DNA of 64,000 nucleotides. Origin: Marsupella aquatica (Eukaryota > Marchantiophyta). Below the pieces are notes generated by a model. That model was not told where the DNA came from. It searched no databases and saw only the letters and a program-made list of their open reading frames with translations. The position numbers and the translations under genes were made by a program. Below are positions 43,001-55,500 of this stretch, one piece after another. Numbering within the stretch: position 1 is the first letter of the stretch; every line of letters begins with the position of its first letter. The stretch lies in NCBI GenBank assembly GCA_973895155.1, contig OZ316897.1:9734001-9798000 (forward strand), in the 5' to 3' direction.

Positions 43001-43905
43001 ATCATGCACTAATGTCTTGAGTGTTGTTGTTGCCATGTAGGATATATGATGCTACCAATGAGACTGTTACCAAACGAAGAGTGGATTTCCGGAAGGAATG
43101 GATGAGGAAGCCTGCCAATCGAAGAAAACCAGTGGAATTTCCCCTTGACTGCCAAGAACTGCCACCTTTCAGGGAATGGTTTCAAACATTAGTCAATACC
43201 CATAATTTTGAGACAGAGTCTGAGCGGTCATTACTATCTACATACTCCACACCACCTAGTTTGAAGGCACGACTGTATAGGGCATGCAGAGCCTATGGGC
43301 ATCACTGGAGGACTATTCCATCCTTGGGGTGTTTGAGTGATTGTGATTCTGGTGCATTCAGCACTTTTGATTCTGGGATGGCTTCGACATTCACTGAGAA
43401 GCGGATGGACAGGTCTGGCGCAACTAGAGAAGAATCTGTATAGTATGTAGGGGCCTTGACAGATATCTTAGTACTGAATTACCGCAGCTTGAGGAAAGAG
43501 GTGATTCTTTTCAAAGGGAAATGGGCAGATCCATCATGGACTCCTAAATCCTCTGCCAGTATGAGGTATTCTGAGTCTGGTCTTTGGCAGGTGAATTTCC
43601 ATAGAGAACTGGGTGTGTCCAAGAAAATGGATTACGTTTTCCCAAAGCAAGTGGAGCAGGTTTTCTTCCACCCCAATGAGAAGGGGATAGCATGGAGAAC
43701 AATCCTCCACAAAGAATCCAGGTCCACAAGGGTGTTAGGTGATTACACAGATGTTGATTTCCATGCTACAATGGAAAACAATGCCAAATTACACATTGAA
43801 TTGGCTAAAGCCTGTAGGACTAGAGCAAATCCAGGACCAAGTACTGGTCCCAAACGAGGCAGAGATGCAGAGGGATCTGCAAGAAAGGGTAGGCCTAAGC
43901 AGTGA
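40005..43905 (+). pseudogene. CACTA tnp2 (TnpD-type) transposase with two premature stops
   Basis: Exons are 40005-41888, 42023-42933 and 43041-43905, about 1,220 codons. The N-terminal transposase-associated zinc-binding domain (MYCPCVNC...HLIKHG) is followed by four or five VDV.EHPT repeats (residues ~124-160). The tnp2 core follows: RFGLALDGVNPFGN, WPILLLNYNLPPWL context, CVIYGPKC, LINHCLDPMHCEKN. The third exon carries the DUF4216-like segment (YVGALTDILVLNYRS...VILFKGKWAD). An in-frame TAG at 41,274-41,276 replaces the Trp normally found in the STWP motif. A second TAG lies at 43,441-43,443, just before YVGALTD. Otherwise splice sites and frame are intact, so inactivation is recent. The enzyme would bind element ends and cut DNA in the nucleus. 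Confidence 0.9.
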
Positions 43906-43999
43906 ATAGGTTTTAGGTGTGTGAAGTCCATAGATGGACTACATGTATGGACTATATATGAAATCAGACTAATGTTTTGCCCATTTGTGCAGTTGGTGA

Positions 44000-46900
44000 A
44001 TGCAGCCTGTGAAAGGAAGATTGCAGGGGTTGTCACATCCTGTGAATGCTTATGAGGAGGCCCGAAAGCGGAACATAGAGCATAATGTCAGCATTATGCG
44101 TGATCTAGGACTGGGGCCAGACTGCATGCTGATGTGTGTGTTAAAATGTCTGTTGCAAATTTGATTCAGTAGATATATGGAGTTGTCAGGTTCATGTTCT
44201 GTTTTCATATTCCATATTGGTCTCATACTAGTATGGAACCTGTACATAAGTACCATTATTACTGTGTTATAGATTCTGCTTGCATGTATGTTTGATCTGC
44301 ATTGGTGTATGTTGATGATTGCTTTGTTCCTTAGAGGCCCAACCACACATGTACAACGACAGAGAGAAAAGCCTGCATTGGTGAAAGGTACTTCAACTGG
44401 AACATTGCCAAAGAGGAGGAGCTCTAGACTATCACAAGTTACCAAGGTGAACATGGCAGAGTCTGGTGATGATGGCTATGCCAGTGCTGGGTATGACACT
44501 GAGGATTCTGATATTGGAGGGTCAGAACCTGAGAGTGAACAACAGGTAATGCTTGAACTTCATCATCCTAAACCCTAAATCCTTGTCCTTGTTTCAAAGT
44601 ATTTGTTAATATGCCTACGTTGTCCATGATGTAGGTACAGAAACAAAATCGTGGTCCTAAGAAGACTGGGCCTGGTGGAGGTGGGCTGGTGAGATGTTGG
44701 AAAGACCCAGACATTGGACTGTTATATGAAAGTGAGTGGATTGTACTGATAAACCTTTTCAGTGTGTTTGGAAGTTGATATTCTACATTTTCCTAAAATT
44801 CACTGAAGTGCTTGGTGGTGTGTGTTTGTTTAGTGGTTCCATCAGCATCTGAAGGCAGATCAGGTCAATCTGACGTACTACATTCCAGAGGATCTTCAGG
44901 TAATACAAATCTGCTCGTCATGCATATGCAAGTGCATTTGCTCAACTTTTCAATGTACATATTTTCTGAGTGAAAGCATGTGTGTGCATTGCAGGCGGGG
45001 CCTCTGAGATGCGCAGGGAACAAAGGCATGCTAAGAAGATGTTTGATAATGCTGCCAAAGTACGAAGGAATCAGGGAGATTTGCCCAAACACATTAAAGT
45101 GAGTATTGTACTTTTTTTGAATGTAGATTTAGACATAGATCCTCTCTGTTATTGTGTGTATAAAACCTGGACTATGCATAAATTCCAGAGTTATGAATTG
45201 ACATTGCATCTGAAATGCAGATTTATGACAATGATATTGATGATTCTGATCCCAACAAACAGTACTGGCTGGAGGAACTTCGTGGCAATGTACTCAGAAT
45301 CTTTGATGTATCAAAGCCAAAATGGACTGATCATCCACGAGTTCATATAACCAGTGTGTGGAAGAACATGGCAACTGAGTGGGAGTATGTGGGTGGGGAA
45401 TTTATTGACAATAAATTCCAGAGTCATTGTCGTGGCATATTGAAGAGAGAGCGCCATAAAATGCATGTTTACTGGAAGAAAGTTTGCAATGAGGATCCAA
45501 CCAAACCTGGGCCATCTGGTGTTGATCCAAAGAAATGGGCAGCTTTGGTATCTCATTTCACCAGTCCAGCATTGATATCTTTGAGTAAACAAATGACTGA
45601 TAAAAGAGCACGAGTGCAAGATACCAGTCACTTTGGTAGAGGAGGGCATGCTGCAGCAGCAAAGAGAATGGTAAACTGTCTATATCATTTTCACTATCAA
45701 TTCTGTCTTGTTTGTGAATCTTGATGAAAACAGACTCTAAGTTTCTCATTCATTGTGTGTTTGAACAGAAGCAGAAGAGAGGATCAAGCCCAAGTATATC
45801 TGACCTGAAAGAAAACCTTGGTAGTCAGGGCTCATTGCCAAAGGTGACAATGAGCCCATCATTGGCAAGTGTAGAAGGTCAGACTGGTAGTTTTTTGGGA
45901 GCAAAGGTGAGCCCGTCATTGGCAAGTGGGGAGGGTAAAAGCGCTAGCTTACTGGGGCAAGGATACAGACATGGATCAGCTGTGAGTATTGCCATTCCAA
46001 TCTGATTTGTACATCATTTTCCATTTGATAGAGTGTTGTGTCGTTTGTTAGTTTGACAATGAGAATGTTGTGTTGGTTTGTGGTTCATTTACAGACCCCA
46101 CATTCAAAAGAAGAGATCACTGCCATTGGGGCTGTCAAATTGGATGTCGATGAGTTGAAAGGCACTGTGAAGGAGTTGACAAACATGATGACTATATGGA
46201 TGGCACATCACTCCAGTAATGCACAAGTTCCAACATTTGTTCCTAGTCACAGTAAGTTGACTACAGCTACCAAAGAAGGTAGTAGAAAACGATCTCTTAC
46301 TTTTTTAGGTGATAATGGAGGTAAAATTCTCTATCATCTATTCACTGTCCATTCAATGTAATTATTGTGGTGTATATATGTCATTGTATGTTTATAATGT
46401 TCTTGCATGTTCTAGTGTGATTATATGTTGCTGGTGAATACATGTTTGTTTATGCATTTCTCTTGTGTGTGTTTTATGACAGCATCTTTAGGGGAGCCTC
46501 CTGTGTCGCAGGGAAGACCAACTGACACAGCTAACAGTACTCTGAAGCAAACTGAATTGGAAGTGAACCTTTTGCCATCTAAGTTGCCCAAAGAAGCCAT
46601 TTTAGATGCCTTTCAGTTACCAGAGGATAAGTCGACTCAGTTGACACTAGATGTAACCCCAGAATCATCTGAGTTGCCAAAAGAAACTCCTGTTCCAAGT
46701 GAGCATGATGACACTCCGTCAACTAGAAAGGGAAAGAAGAAAAGGAAGAAAGGATCTTCAGCAAATGCATCACCTACATAGAAGAAACCAATGCAGTCTC
46801 CTAACCCCATTGCAAAGGTAAATGTGTGTTTGATTTGAGTGTTCTTCTATCTTTCAATTTCTGTTTATTGCATTTTTAACAAAATGTGTTGTTCACAGTT

Positions 46901-47111
46901 TGCAAGAGGAGATTTGGTGAAGATGAAGAGCGTTGTGGACAATTCCATGATAGTGGCAAAAGGTGAGGTGACAGGGCTGCCAAGAGAAGATAAGTTTCAT
47001 TGTGCAGATTTTGAAAGCCCTTTCTTGCGAGTGCATGTGATTGAAGTGTTTGTAGATTGGCATTGCCATTTGCCAATGCAGGGGAGAAACAATCTAAATT
47101 ATCTGATGTGA
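44000..47111 (+). CDS. TnpA-like second gene of the CACTA element, about ten exons
   Basis: The likely start is ATG 44000 (MQPVKGRLQGLSHPVNAYEE), followed by a basic helix (EARKRNIEHN). Exons recognised by frame and GT-AG borders include 44335-44545, ~44636-44730, ~44834-44900, ~44995-45100, ~45221-45669, ~45769-45980, ~46095-46320, ~46482-46817 and ~46900-47111. The exon at 45,221 holds a Transposase_24-like block (PKWTDHPRVHITSVWKNM, then KFQSHCRGILKRERHKMHVYW). The Ser/Pro-rich middle has SPSLASxEG repeats and a basic stretch KGKKKRKKG. A TAG at about 46,779 interrupts the penultimate exon. In En/Spm the analogous TnpA binds subterminal motifs, which here would be the AATGAC/GTCATT clusters. 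Exon borders are approximate. Confidence 0.65.
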
Positions 47112-47479
47112 AAGGGATGAATGCCCTATGGAACTCTAGATTGCTTAAGAAGCAATAGAAATAGCACTGTGTCAAGAACACTAGACATGATAGAATCAAC
47201 TCTATTTTTCTATAAAACATGCAGAGTGATTGGTATGTCAGGTTGTAACAATTGACAATCTAATATTATTGATGCCAATGTAATTTTGTTTCATAAATTT
47301 GCATTGAGTTCAATAGTTACTGTGAGACTTATGAAGGTATCTTGTATGAATGTCAATTAGATTTGTGATATATATGGAATGTTTCTTTAAGTTTTCATTC
47401 AGCAAATCTATTGAATGGCTTTGTAATGTATGATTTTTGAATGACATGAAGTTTTATTTATCATGATCACTTAAATTTG

Positions 47480-48219
47480 AATTTCTCCAAATCATTGAAT
47501 ATTTCACCTAAATGATTGGCTAGAATGACTGATGTAATGGTCATTATCCACAATTATCTTTGTGACCAATATGACTCAACTCTGGTCATTAAAGACATAG
47601 ACTAAATGATTCAAAGAATGACATATACAATGACCGCTCTCATGGTCATTATAAACAAGTCCACTATGACTCACTTTATGTCATTCAAGACATGTCATTA
47701 ATGACTAATGTGTATCTTTATGTGTCTCCTCCTAATTGAACCACGTATCTTAATATGACTTGTTTATATCATAGTCATTTTGGATACGTCCAAAATGACC
47801 CAAATGTATTGCCAAATGGTGAATCCTCTTTGAACCATGTGTCACTATTTGATTTGTTATATAATGTACGTCATTTTGGACAAGTCCAAAATGACCAATG
47901 TTATTTGTTTTTTGATTGCCACGTGTCGTTGTGTGATTGGGTACGGGGACCGTCAACGGTCAACGGCAATTGACCGTCGATGGTGATTTGAGTCGTCATT
48001 TTGGACCGTTCAGCATTTATGACCATATCATAAAAACCGTCATTTAGGATAGTATGAAATGACCACATGTTTTTAGCGTCATTTGTCCAAAAGGACCGTG
48101 ACCAAAATGTCCGTTGTGATGCGTCTGGAAAGACAAGAACGATTGCGTCATTGTTTTGTTAAAAAGACCTGATTAATAGTCATTGTTTCTGTCATAAAAT
48201 ACATTGTTTTGTACTAGTG
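47480..48219 (+). repeat. Right subterminal motifs and terminal inverted repeat of CACTA
   Basis: About twenty AATGAC/GTCATT motifs in both orientations lie between 47,480 and 48,190, mirroring the left 800 bp. The end TTGTTTTGTACTAGTG pairs with the left CACTAG terminus. Confidence 0.85.
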
Positions 48220-48222
48220 GAA

Positions 48223-48430
48223 GTGCATTTTCCTTGGCTATCAGGAAAGGTGTGAAGGGTTATAGGTTATGGGATCCAGTAACCTGTAAACTAATTGTTA
48301 GTAGAGATGTGTCCTTTAATGAATCCAGATCATCAAAGGAGGGGGAGAGTTCTCAGGACTCCCATACTGACAAGGGGAAATCTCCCATCCCGGACCGGGT
48401 TGAGGGGGAGATTAGTCATGATCTCGGGGG
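48223..48430 (+). pseudogene. Copia integrase C-terminal and linker fragment
   Basis: Immediately after the CACTA target duplication the Copia reading resumes: KCIFLGY, then after a 1-base shift GVKGYRLWDPVTCKLIVSRD, then a Ser/Glu-rich linker with DKGKSPIPDRVEGEI. This is the segment that normally joins integrase to reverse transcriptase. Copia similarity ends at about 48,430, where the next element appears to begin. Confidence 0.8.
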
Positions 48431-48903
48431 GGGTCACTGTATGTAGGGCTCTACATCGCGTAGGGTCTGGACCCCCTAACTTTTAAGTGAAATTTTTTTC
48501 CCCACTCCCTTACTTTCTGAAAAGCGGCCATTTTTTGAATTGTTTACCCCTATAAAACTTTATGGAAAGTTTTATGATGATTTAAAAAATGCCTATTAAG
48601 GAAAGTAAAGTACCTCAATAGTGTAGAGCCAATTGTGCAAATTGATGCGCATTTCCAATCCATTCAATGAATTTGCATCATGAAGCTGAATATCTTGTAA
48701 TGCATTCATTGTCATCCAACAACTTGTAGTTTTCACTCTTGAATAGTGAAGCATGGTGGGTGCCAGATACTATGAATAGGTAACCGAACATCTTAGGTTG
48801 CCTATTCAAGGCATCGGTACTCTACCTTGTTTCACTGTAAACTCCAGCATGATGATGTCCACATCTCTACCTTCCTTCACGGACTCATGCATGATGATGT
48901 CCA

Positions 48904-48968
48904 CATGACGAAGGGGAATTGAACCCCTGATTGAGCATAAATCTCAATTTGCCAATCCGCCATCCCCT
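48904..48968 (-). other. tRNA-like relic
   Basis: Read on the minus strand there is a perfect 5-bp T-arm with a 7-base loop (AGGGG TTCAATT CCCCT, 48,928-48,912). Five bp of anticodon-like stem with a 7-base loop lie upstream (TTGAG ATTTATG CTCAA, 48,947-48,931), with a D-loop-like GGATTGGCA before that. The acceptor strands do not pair and the variable loop is only 2 bases, so this is not a functional tRNA. Confidence 0.4.
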
Positions 48969-49052
48969 ACTCTACTCCCTCTCACTAACCCTACACATGC
49001 ATCACATACACACACAACAAACTACTTTTAATAAACAATAGTCAATTATATA

Positions 49053-52000
49053 TCACAATTTACTCACACTTTGAATGTATGCAGTCAAAGCTTGCAAGTC
49101 ACTTGCATCTAGTACATACACTCTGTCAACTATCCCAGACTTCATTGTCAAGTTCACATTTGAAATTACCATCTCAATATCAATCCATTGTCCATCTGCT
49201 GCATCATAAGTGAACAAAGTTTTGTTGTTACCAGTAGATTTGTACCAATTACACTGCAAGCGGCACACACTTCCACTCTGTCCAACTACAGGTACAGGCC
49301 TGTCCAACAGATCTATTGCTTTCCGATGTCTGACCCAATGGGAGCCATTCTTCTGTATCATAAACTCAATCCTACCCAACCAATATTCCTTCTTTGCAGA
49401 TGTTGCGTCAACAACAGGCCCTTTATCTATTCCCTAGCTTCCTCTTCTTTGACTTGGATGATCTGGTAGAAGGACCAACCTCTGCAGCAGACTCAAACAA
49501 AACTGCTATATTAGTACCAATGTCAACCAAACAAGTCACAGAGTCACCATTTTCCTTCTCCTTACTAGTAGTGTAATAGGTCTTCTGGGCTATCCTAGTT
49601 AGCCTATCCTTTGACATGAAAGGATTGCAGCACAATTGACTCACAAGAGTGGACTTGTAGATAGTCCTTCCCTCATAAGTTATAGTAGACACTACTGACC
49701 AGGGTGTCTGCACATCAGTTAAGTTTGCTTGAACTCCAGCCAAGACATGCCTTACTTCATGTCCTAGTGTCTCCATCTCACAAAATGGGTTAGTGTCCAC
49801 CTCAATCGAACAATCATCAACTGTTAGTGGCTCAATACAATCTTGACTGTCTAGAGTGTCCCATGAATCAATCCGATTGAGATCTTCTTCAGGATCTTCA
49901 AACTCTAGAAACTCTCCAATTGGGGGCTCAGGTCTAGGGCCTACAGTAGATCGATGCTCAACTATGTCTTCAGCATCATCACATAACACAGCCTCTTTCA
50001 TGACACTTGTATCCGGCCAAGTCTCTGCACCTCCGAAGGATGAACCCACCATCGTCTTTTCGCTGCTGGCAAAGAACTCCTTGGTGACATGTTCAGCTTG
50101 CACAACAAATCCTTTGCTTCCTGCAAACCTTCCTTTAGAGTATCAACAACCAGCTCATTAGTCTGAATTATAGAGTAATCATAAATTTGGAGCTTGTTCT
50201 CCTTCATCCAGAGGATGTAAAGTTGCCCAAACATGATCCTATTTATCATGTGATCGACGTATCTTCAATCCCTCTGGTCCATACTCTAATCCAGCTAGTC
50301 GATTCAGTCCCACTGCACTGTCCAGTAGAGATCCAAAGTCATAATTTCTCTCATGGCCACTCATGCCACCTACCTTGCTAAAAAATATCTCACAACAATC
50401 TGATCCCAACAAGTGAAATGGAACTTGCAGATATGGGAACTTGTCCCGAAAGGCACAGATTAACAATACTACAAAATGACAAGACATGTTGATATCATGG
50501 AAAGCCTGCATAGAAATCATGTTCTTCTTTGTGATAGATCCAGCATTCCCTGTCACAGAATGATCACCATACCTCAACCATAGCCTCCACAATCGGAAGA
50601 ACCAAGATACCTTTGATGCCAAGACAACACGAGTTCTTAGGTCATGCTTAACAGAGAAGAAAATATCCATGTAGTCTGCACAAACCTCCAAGTATATCAT
50701 GGTCCCAAAGCTTTTGTCATGACGAACATCTCGTCACTCATACATATGCTGCAGGCAGGCCTGCACTCTCCTGGAAGCTATTCGTTGTGGGCCAGCCCAG
50801 TTTTGTCTATCTGTCCTATTCACATCATCCCAATGCAAACCATGCTCATGAATTGCATAATGGTTATAAACACATGTGACATATGACAAAGATGCATGCT
50901 GATCACCAAGAACTAACATAGCAGACACTTGGTCCAATGGGTTAATTGCCTTCTTGCCATTGTGAGGTGGGTCTTGGTCTCCAAAACCATATAGATCTCC
51001 ATTCGGAAGTATGGACACTGAGTATTGCCACCCAACCCATCCTACACTGAACCTAGGAAAGGAACCATTCACAGTAGTATAATCTTCCATCATCAATTTC
51101 CTACGACGAGCATCACCATCACTAGCATGGCCCAACAAAGGACCAACACTGTCTCTGCAATATGTGTTCCACATGGACTTCAGCTGCACCCAATGCTCTC
51201 TTACCCAGGGAGCTCTAAACTTGTTACATGTTGGTAGAACACACAATGCCAATTTAGGCATCTTTGCATGTAGAGGATTGACAATGATTACTCTAGCATA
51301 CATGCCTTAGTTTGGCATATTGCTCAAAAGTACTTACAATCTTGTCATACTCTTCAGTACCTGCTCCAACCAGTACTTCCAAGCCAAAAGAACATGTGTG
51401 CTCCTCTAAGGGGCCACAGAAACCAATGAGGGTGTCATATTTAGCTTCCCATCTGTCACACACAATACAAAACACACATCAGCTCATGACGTGCAAACTC
51501 ATCCAACACATTCAAAAGAACAAGCTAATTTACTACAGAGACAAAAACACAAACTTGGGTCTCTCTTTTATCCTTGTTTCATCCTCAGCAAACATTACTG
51601 GTATATCTCCTAAAATTCCAAGTGACTGCTTTGATGCACATAGTACTCTGCACACCTCCTGGAATATCTCTTTTCGAATGCTAGCTCTAAAGGGTGGTAG
51701 TTTTGCTCTATCACGTTTCAAGGTCTTCAGACCTGGACCACCTAGGTTTGCCTGGAAACAATGAGCCACTTGTCTACCTCCAAATTGGAACATGGCTTGG
51801 GAAAAGGCCTTGGTTCTCTTACTGTATTGATAACCCTTAGCAACTCTCTGCAAGTTCTTAGCTACATCTGTCAGGAAATCCCACAACCCTTCCTTGCCAC
51901 CAAAAGCACCACGCCTATGTCCATTCACAATATTTCTCAGAAACAGTCTTAAATCTTTCCTATCATGGGCGACTCCTAATAAATCTTCTAGCTTCTTTCG

Positions 52001-52226
52001 CCTAACACTCAAGGCACAAATGTTTTGAGCGTGTTGTGCCAACAGCCAACGCTGTTTCCTAAAGCGAGTGTTGAGGTTACCAACATGTTCCCTCAGTTCG
52101 GTTTTGGTCAAGTATGCCAACTTCATCCCACCCTGTGTAGTCCTGTCTCCTCTCTGCACTAATGCTTCCGCTTCCCTATGCACCCTGCCACAGAAATCGT
52201 CTTCACGTTTTATTGAATCACATAGA
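49053..52226 (-). pseudogene. 3' half of a putative transposase, interrupted upstream by the LINE
   Basis: In reading order: a zinc-finger end (TCTLCDSIKREDDFCGR) leads into a 200-residue helical region (52,183-51,533) ending FAEDETRIKERPKF. Next is an exon with YDTLIGFCGPLEEHTCSFG (51,475-51,300). After a frameshift comes VIIVNPLHAKMPKLALCVLP with CNKF..PWV and GHASDGDARRRKLMMEDYT (51,303-50,734). After an in-frame TGA follows a block with FHLLGSDCCEIFFSKVGG and HERNYDF (50,700-50,239). A Glu/Asp-rich region (50,103-49,423) and a last 108-residue frame (49,379-49,053) follow. The acidic residues in FAEDETR and the CE.FFS motif suggest an RNase-H-like DDE/D transposase, but I do not recognise the superfamily. 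At least two frameshifts and one stop make it inactive. Confidence 0.55.
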
Positions 52227-52242
52227 GTGCAAGTGAGGTTTT
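52227..52242. repeat. Left target-site duplication of the LINE
   Basis: GTGCAAGTGAGGTTTT, identical to 59,636-59,651 on the other side of the LINE. Confidence 0.9.
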
Positions 52243-52505
52243 CCTTGGAATGGGAACATTTTTATAATTTTTGGTTCCCCCGCGAAAAGCCCCACGGGGA
52301 GGGCAAACAGACAGACCAGAAGGCCAGACCAAGCGACATAAAACAAAGCCGAACACACAGCGCACAGGCACACATCACCAGCGCATATCCCACAGCCCCC
52401 CGACCACCAAACAGTGGAAAAGGGAAAATCAATCACCAACACAAGCCCAAGCCCAACATAAGAGGGCATTCAACAGTCAGATCATCCAGGAAGCCACGGT
52501 CCCCC

Positions 52506-55500
52506 TCAAGCAAAAGAATTGACAGCAATGCTGCCACTGCCTAGCCAAACCCTACGCAGGTCATCCATCCATGCCTTTGCCCGAATCAGGCGGGTGCACT
52601 TCCTGCCCGGGGGGCAGCGCCGACTAACAGCAAAAGCGTTCTCCGCTGCCTCATTCAGAACAAGTCCCAAGTCAAACACCCGTCTCCCCCCCACCTGAAA
52701 CATGTGAGTGTTCCTTCCCGTCCAGAGTCGCCACAGAATATGGTGCAAGACGAAGATCCGGGCCACTTGCACAGGCTCCTTCCCGCAGGCCGCCTCTAAA
52801 AGAGCCATCAGACCTCGTCCCATTGGCAAGCCCAGAATCTGCAACGAATCCTGACAGAGTAGCCAGCAACGGACCGCATGTGTACAGTGGAAGAACACGT
52901 GGGGGATCGTCTCCAGCCATCCTTTGCAAAGCTTGCAATCTCCATTACTCACCTCCATTCTGAGCGCACGTGCCCCAGTGAAAAGGCCCCCTACAATAAT
53001 CCTCCACACAAAGGTCTTGCCTCTAATCGGAAGATCAGACCCCCAAAGCTTAGCCCAACACATATTCCAGCGCATCTCAGGCCAGGACAGTGACCAGATC
53101 CGATTGAGGCGGTCATGGGATGCAGTCTTAGGCCTTAAGAAATCATACACTCTACAATTCTCGATTCTGAAGTCCTTCAGCGGCTCCGGTCTGTCTGTCC
53201 ATCTCCACTGCTTGGCATACAAGTAGTATTCAGATCGGCAATGGTCTGCCCGCCAAAGGCACTCCAAGAACGAACGAGCCATCGTTCGATGCTCATCAGA
53301 AAAGCCACGCATATTGTGCCATCGTAGCGGTAGGTCCTTCCAACATCCATCCTCCGTCGACCATCCATCACCAATAGACCTCAATCCCAGCCTGCCACAA
53401 ATCGCAGCAATCTCTATGAGGGCTTTATTCGGAAGGGAATTGAAGCCCACCATACACCTGAGGGTATCCATGATGCTCCACCGGGAAGGTGGCCCCGTCC
53501 GCCCAGGATCGAAGAATAAGTGGGCTCTCACTAGCTCCCAGCTTCTCCAGAGACCTGTCGTGTAGGGGAGCCCACTAAATGAACGAGGCGTGCACAGTAG
53601 CAGCCGGTCCTGGAAGGAGTATCCATTTCGCCTAATAATTTTGTAGTTCGTCCACCCCATCAATTTCAGGTTGGCTGCCAACATCCTAGACCATTCCGTC
53701 TCAGGCGCGTTAAGTGCCTTAGTGAACCATTGAGAGAGTAATGCATCAGAGTGACTGCGGAAGTCCCGGAATCCCAGCCCCCCTTCCACACGTGGCAAAG
53801 CCATCCGATCCCAGGCCACCAGGGGGACCTTCCGTCCTCCAGTGGCATTATATCCCCATAAAAATTCCCTGCTCAGAGCAATCATCTTCTTCGCCAGGCC
53901 TACAGATGCCTTGCAATACATTACATGGTAGATCGGGATAGCAAGTAGTACCTGTTTGACCAGTAGTGAACGGCCAGTAAAAGAAAGAAGTTTGTTGGAC
54001 CAAACAGAAAGTCTGGCACAAATCTTATCCAAACAGAATTTGTGCAGTTGTTCCGTGCTCAAACTCTCCCCAAAAGGTGCCCCCAGGTATTTATGTATCT
54101 CGCCTCTTCGGCTGATAAGGCAGCCTGTGTTGTTCAACCACTCTGGGATCCTTTCCAATGCCAATGGGATCACAACGGATTTCTTCAGATTCAGTCGTGC
54201 CCCACTAGCCATCTCATAGCATTCTAGAGCAGTGGTTGCTTCCTCAAAGGCACGCTCTGTGGCCGGGATAAACATCCCAACATCATCCGCAAACAGTCTA
54301 TAGCAGATAGTGAATCCAGGGGTGATCTGTAGTCCACAAAGTCGGCCCTCCGCCATCTCAGTATCAAGAAAGTCCATAAGAGGTTGCGTGGAGATGACAA
54401 ACAACAATGGTGACAGTGAACAGCCCTGTCTTACCCCTCGTTTAAGCTCAAATGTGTTTGATAGTAATCCGTTCACCAAGGCCCTGGAAGATGCCTGTGC
54501 TAGCAGGGCCCTGACCAGCATAGTGAAGCGTCCGCTGATGCCCAGTAGGTGCATGCATTCCCATAAGTAGTCATGTGAAACACGGTCAAAGGCCTTCTCG
54601 AAATCCAGTTTTAGGAACAATGCCTCTCTCCTCTTGTTGTGCACCCAGTCACATGTAAGCCAGGCTAAGGAAATATTTTCAAGAATGTGTCTTCCAGGTA
54701 TAAATCCAGTCTGTTGCGGGCTAATAATCATGTGTAGAATCGGTTTGAGTCGTATAGCGAGGATCTTGGCAATGAGCTTGTATATAGTATTTAACATTGT
54801 CAAAGGGCGCCAGTCCCTTAAAAACCGTTTATCAGGTTTCTTGGGTATGAACTTCACAATTCCTTCACAGATTCCAACGTCCAAAGCCCCCGTAAGCCAA
54901 AACTCCTGTATCATATCCACCAGATCTTGCCCGAGAAACTCCCAGCAAGCTCTGTAGACCTCAGCTGTCATGCCATCCGGTCCCGGCATTTTGTCACAAG
55001 GCAGGAGCCACAGCACCTCCTTCACCTCCTGGTATGACAGGAGTCTCTCCATCCTCAAATTCTTCGCTCCAGAGAGTGCAAACCTCGTGTTGCCAAGCAG
55101 TCTGTCTCTGGCCACACGAACCTCTTCCAACTCCGCTTCCAATCGCGGATCAGGCGAGTATAATGTTTGGCAGAACCTTTCTACCTCCTTCAGGATTTCT
55201 CCAGGGTCAGCTACTGTACTCCCGTCCTCCCTATTCAGGGAAGGCATGGACTCACGAGATCGCTTAGCCCTCACTGTAGCAAGAAAACTTTGTTGACTCG
55301 TCTCCTTCACTTAACCACTTAATTCTGGCTAGCCGTCGTCCTCTGTGTGCTTCCTCCAACTCTGAAGCATGTAGAGTGTCTTCCGCGTCCATGAACTCTG
55401 CAATGTCTCCCTCTGAATGGTGTTCTATAATGGCCATCTTAAGAACTCGCAACTGAGCTCGCTGAGCTGCCATCTCCATCTCAGTTGTCCTTGGTTGGGC

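Larger units (their letters stand above)
29622..48219 (+). mobile_element. 18.6-kb CACTA (En/Spm) transposon inserted in Copia
   Basis: The left end is CACTAGAAGAAAACAGGG. The reverse complement of the right end is CACTAGTACAAAACAATG, and both are followed by TTTATGAC at the same distance. The element is flanked by the 3-bp direct repeat GAA (29,619-29,621 and 48,220-48,222), as expected for CACTA transposition. Removing it with one GAA would rejoin Copia integrase sequence in frame at KSK|K. Contents in order: subterminal AATGAC motifs, an 83-bp array, a ~570-bp array, a mosaic of non-coding and possibly captured sequence, a PHD-finger gene, the tnp2 transposase, a TnpA-like gene, and right subterminal motifs. 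Confidence 0.95.

Noticed and set aside
41274-43443. In-frame TAG codons as a sign of stop-codon reassignment
   Set aside because: Host genes in the window (PRPS9, F-box) end normally, and stops in the transposons are few and mixed (TAG, TGA, TAA). Mutation explains them.
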